Origin: Acanthaster planci
Lineage: Eukaryota > Echinodermata > Asteroidea > Valvatida > Acanthasteridae
Reading direction: 5' to 3'
DNA: 45,787 bases
Assembly: GCF_001949145.1 (NCBI RefSeq)
Contig: NW_019091553.1
Location: 9,909-55,695, forward strand
Numbering within the stretch: the first letter of the stretch is position 1; each line of letters starts with the position of its first letter. Both the position numbers and the translations under genes were made by a program. The notes beneath the pieces were generated by a model. That model did not search any database, was not told the DNA's origin, and saw only the letters and a program-made list of their open reading frames with translations. Positions 44,124-45,787 of this stretch are shown piece after piece.

Positions 44124-45548
44124 TTACATGGTGCTTAATACCCTACCAGGTTGCACGTTGGTCTTGGTAGTCAACAACTGGGATTCTAGAAGAGAGAGTA
44201 CACATACATTTATGTGTGTTTCTGCAAAAGCCGCTTCAATCTTGGGGTTGAGATGAGGTGTGAGCAAGAAGCTGTACCCCCAACTGGTCCCAAGAGCAGC
44301 TTTATTTACATGACTTAATGCATACGACATCTCACACCTTTTTGAGTCTCTTATACGACCGGCATATGTCCTAATGGTCTGCTCAAATTTGTGGCCGCTT
44401 ACCTTCATGATGTGTCTGTCCTTGAAACTGACTTCATCAAGCATCGTCACTGATGTGGCACAAACGGAATGATTTGTGTATGCTTTGGATAGGCCACTTT
44501 CATGAGAGGGGGTACATCAGCGAAGCAAGGATGTTCTTTCCCAGTGGAGCATTTACTTACCAAATTTGGTCATTTTCCTTTGCATTGGGGTGCTGAAGTT
44601 GCCACAGCCATTTGCACTAAGGATTAAGTTTGCTCACATAAAATTCGAAGCTTGCAACAGGGCACAGTGGGCTGTCTAAAAACAAAAAATAAGCAGAAAA
44701 TTAATGAATAGTTTGGCTGTAATTTCATAATCATATTTGAGGGCATCTCTTAGAAACTATTGTTTATGGACTATTTCTTTGGCTTCCTGAACTGTCATGC
44801 ACTGTGACGAGCATATTTTATAAGGTTTCAGAGTTACAAAATGGTACAGTAATTGGCCAAATAGTTCATACTCACCTGGTCTCTCAAGCATGATGCCATC
44901 GGTAGCTGCGTAGTCCTGGTACATGTAATCCATGAAGGTGTGGTTTTTGTGATGTTCTTCAACAACTTGTCGCACACATTGTCCTTAAGATGTTTTGTCC
45001 ACAATGAAGTGATCTGCGGTCATGTCTGTCAGATTTTCTCTTCCACATCGGCACAAGAAAAGCATAATATGGAATAGTACACTGTACATGTACCTTTTAC
45101 CAGTGAGCTCACTTGTTTGTTACATCAAAGTTACTGTGCATTTTATGAATGTCATGTTCTTCCAGGGGAGGGTGAAATCGATTCACCTTTCCAAACCCAG
45201 ATTTCTTCATCTCAGCTTGCCGGGCTTTACATGCACTGTCTGATCTGAAGTTTAGATCTTAAGTGATGTCAATGTTCTTGTGTTTCCTAATATACTTCTA
45301 CCTTGCAATACCATAACGGATACTTGAGAAACCATTCCTGTGGTAAGAATTGCCATCTTTCTTGTTCATGTTTCCAAAGAAATCCTTGAACAAACTGTCC
45401 ATTTCTGCAACTGCAGTGGTAAAGTCTTGAATTGTGGTTCTTTTCCAGGAGCAGTGAAGAATTCCCAAACTGTTCGACCACCATGTTCAGTGTTCCTCTT
45501 GGTGCTGGTGCTGTCCTGCTCCAAAATTAAATTCCTGATTTCTTTCAT
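44124..45548 (-). pseudogene. Crypton/DUF3504-like tyrosine recombinase remnant
   Basis: The N-terminal part (45366-45548) reads 'LEQDSTSTKRNTEHGGRTVW'. After a frame change near 45420 it continues 'EMDSLFKDFFGNMNKKDGNS' and 'GFSSIRYGIAR' (down to about 45308). The C-terminal part (44124-about 44500) reads 'GLSKAYTNHSVCATSVTMLD', then 'DRHIMKVSGHKFEQTIRTYA'. This is the recombinase family found in Crypton DNA transposons and in host genes carrying DUF3504. The usual catalytic Arg after 'NHS(V/I)' is Cys (TGT, one CpG step from CGT). The GH box and Tyr remain. The middle is not recognisable. It lies antisense in the intron after PIK3C3 exon 2. Confidence 0.7.
44876..44985 (-). CDS. possible exon of an unidentified gene
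   Basis: Minus-strand frame with a protein-like sequence ('VRQVVEEHHKNHTFMDYMYQ', 'DYAATDGIMLERP'). It ends at a consensus donor CAG|GTGAGT whose GT begins at 44875 on the minus strand. An AG that could serve as acceptor stands at about 44985, though its pyrimidine tract is poor. The open frame runs on into the putative intron to 44757. I do not recognise the family. It sits between the two halves of the recombinase remnant and could be a piece of that or of a host gene. Confidence 0.35.
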
Positions 45549-45719
45549 TTTTTCTAGGAGGTGACCTATTTACAACGTATTCACACGAAATTTCGATGAA
45601 ATAGAACAGACGAGAAATGACAATGCGTGGAATATAAACAACAATAGTTGTCACTGCAGAAACGTAGTTAGAGCATGTTACTCATGAACGCATGAATGAA
45701 AGCCGCAACCTGTGAGTAC

Positions 45720-45787
45720 AGGTATGGTACATGTACATGTACCTCGGTCATGGCGAGAGTATAGAGTACATGTACATGTACGTCGGT
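45720..45787. repeat. TACATGTA simple-sequence cluster
   Basis: Two runs of overlapping 'tacatgtacatgtac' in the last 60 bases. They represent the simple-sequence motif that recurs throughout the window (for example 3680-3700, 9010-9050, 10800-10830, 26380-26400, 43440-43540). Confidence 0.8.

Overview
This is a stretch of an animal nuclear genome. It has long non-coding DNA, GT..AG introns, a large C2H2 zinc-finger gene, the start of a class III PI3-kinase gene, and dense decayed transposons. Together with the constantly recurring palindrome TACATGTA, these suggest a marine invertebrate, most likely a deuterostome (cephalochordate, echinoderm or hemichordate). I cannot fix the phylum. One 112-base gap (29412-29523) and a lone N at 40875 mark it as draft assembly.

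Only two host genes can be supported. On the minus strand, 4185-7235 is one uninterrupted coding exon for a C2H2 protein of about 1016 residues. It has 16 dispersed fingers and a C-terminal finger pair of Ikaros/Hunchback dimerisation type. On the plus strand, 37225-37295 and 43203-43391 are the first two coding exons of PIK3C3 (VPS34). They are joined by a 5.9-kb intron whose splice phases agree exactly, and the rest of the gene lies beyond the right edge. An unassigned minus-strand exon-like stretch with a strong donor lies at 44876-44985.

Almost everything else recognisable is mobile DNA. From left to right: a foldback element (159-485); a 32-bp tandem array upstream of the zinc-finger gene (7403-7668); a repeat cluster at 9.08-9.47 kb; a 1.2-kb pogo-like element (9551-10795); a foldback element (11159-11456); a broken Ty3/gypsy-like retrotransposon (14337-16762); a SINE cluster (18297-18770); another SINE and a Mutator-like MITE (22.0-22.7 kb); a hAT-like MITE (23085-23627); a dispersed repeat family (26.6-28.4 kb and 31.3 kb); a LINE split by a 1.5-kb insertion that holds two SINEs and the gap (28.55-30.8 kb); and a DIRS-like tyrosine-recombinase retroelement (32.7-36.3 kb). 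A second DIRS-type recombinase fragment, several foldbacks and a 43-bp tandem array fill PIK3C3 intron 1. A Crypton/DUF3504-like recombinase remnant lies in the PIK3C3 region past exon 2.

No complete autonomous transposon is visible. The coding parts seen are frameshifted, deleted or missing a catalytic residue, except that the 42-kb recombinase fragment keeps its C-terminal Arg and Tyr. Long remaining stretches show no gene or family I recognise. I did not find a coherent new biological system. The most unusual items are the terminal direct repeats around a tRNA-derived SINE core, the palindromic 32-bp array beside the zinc-finger gene, and three different tyrosine-recombinase remnants within 13 kb in and around PIK3C3.
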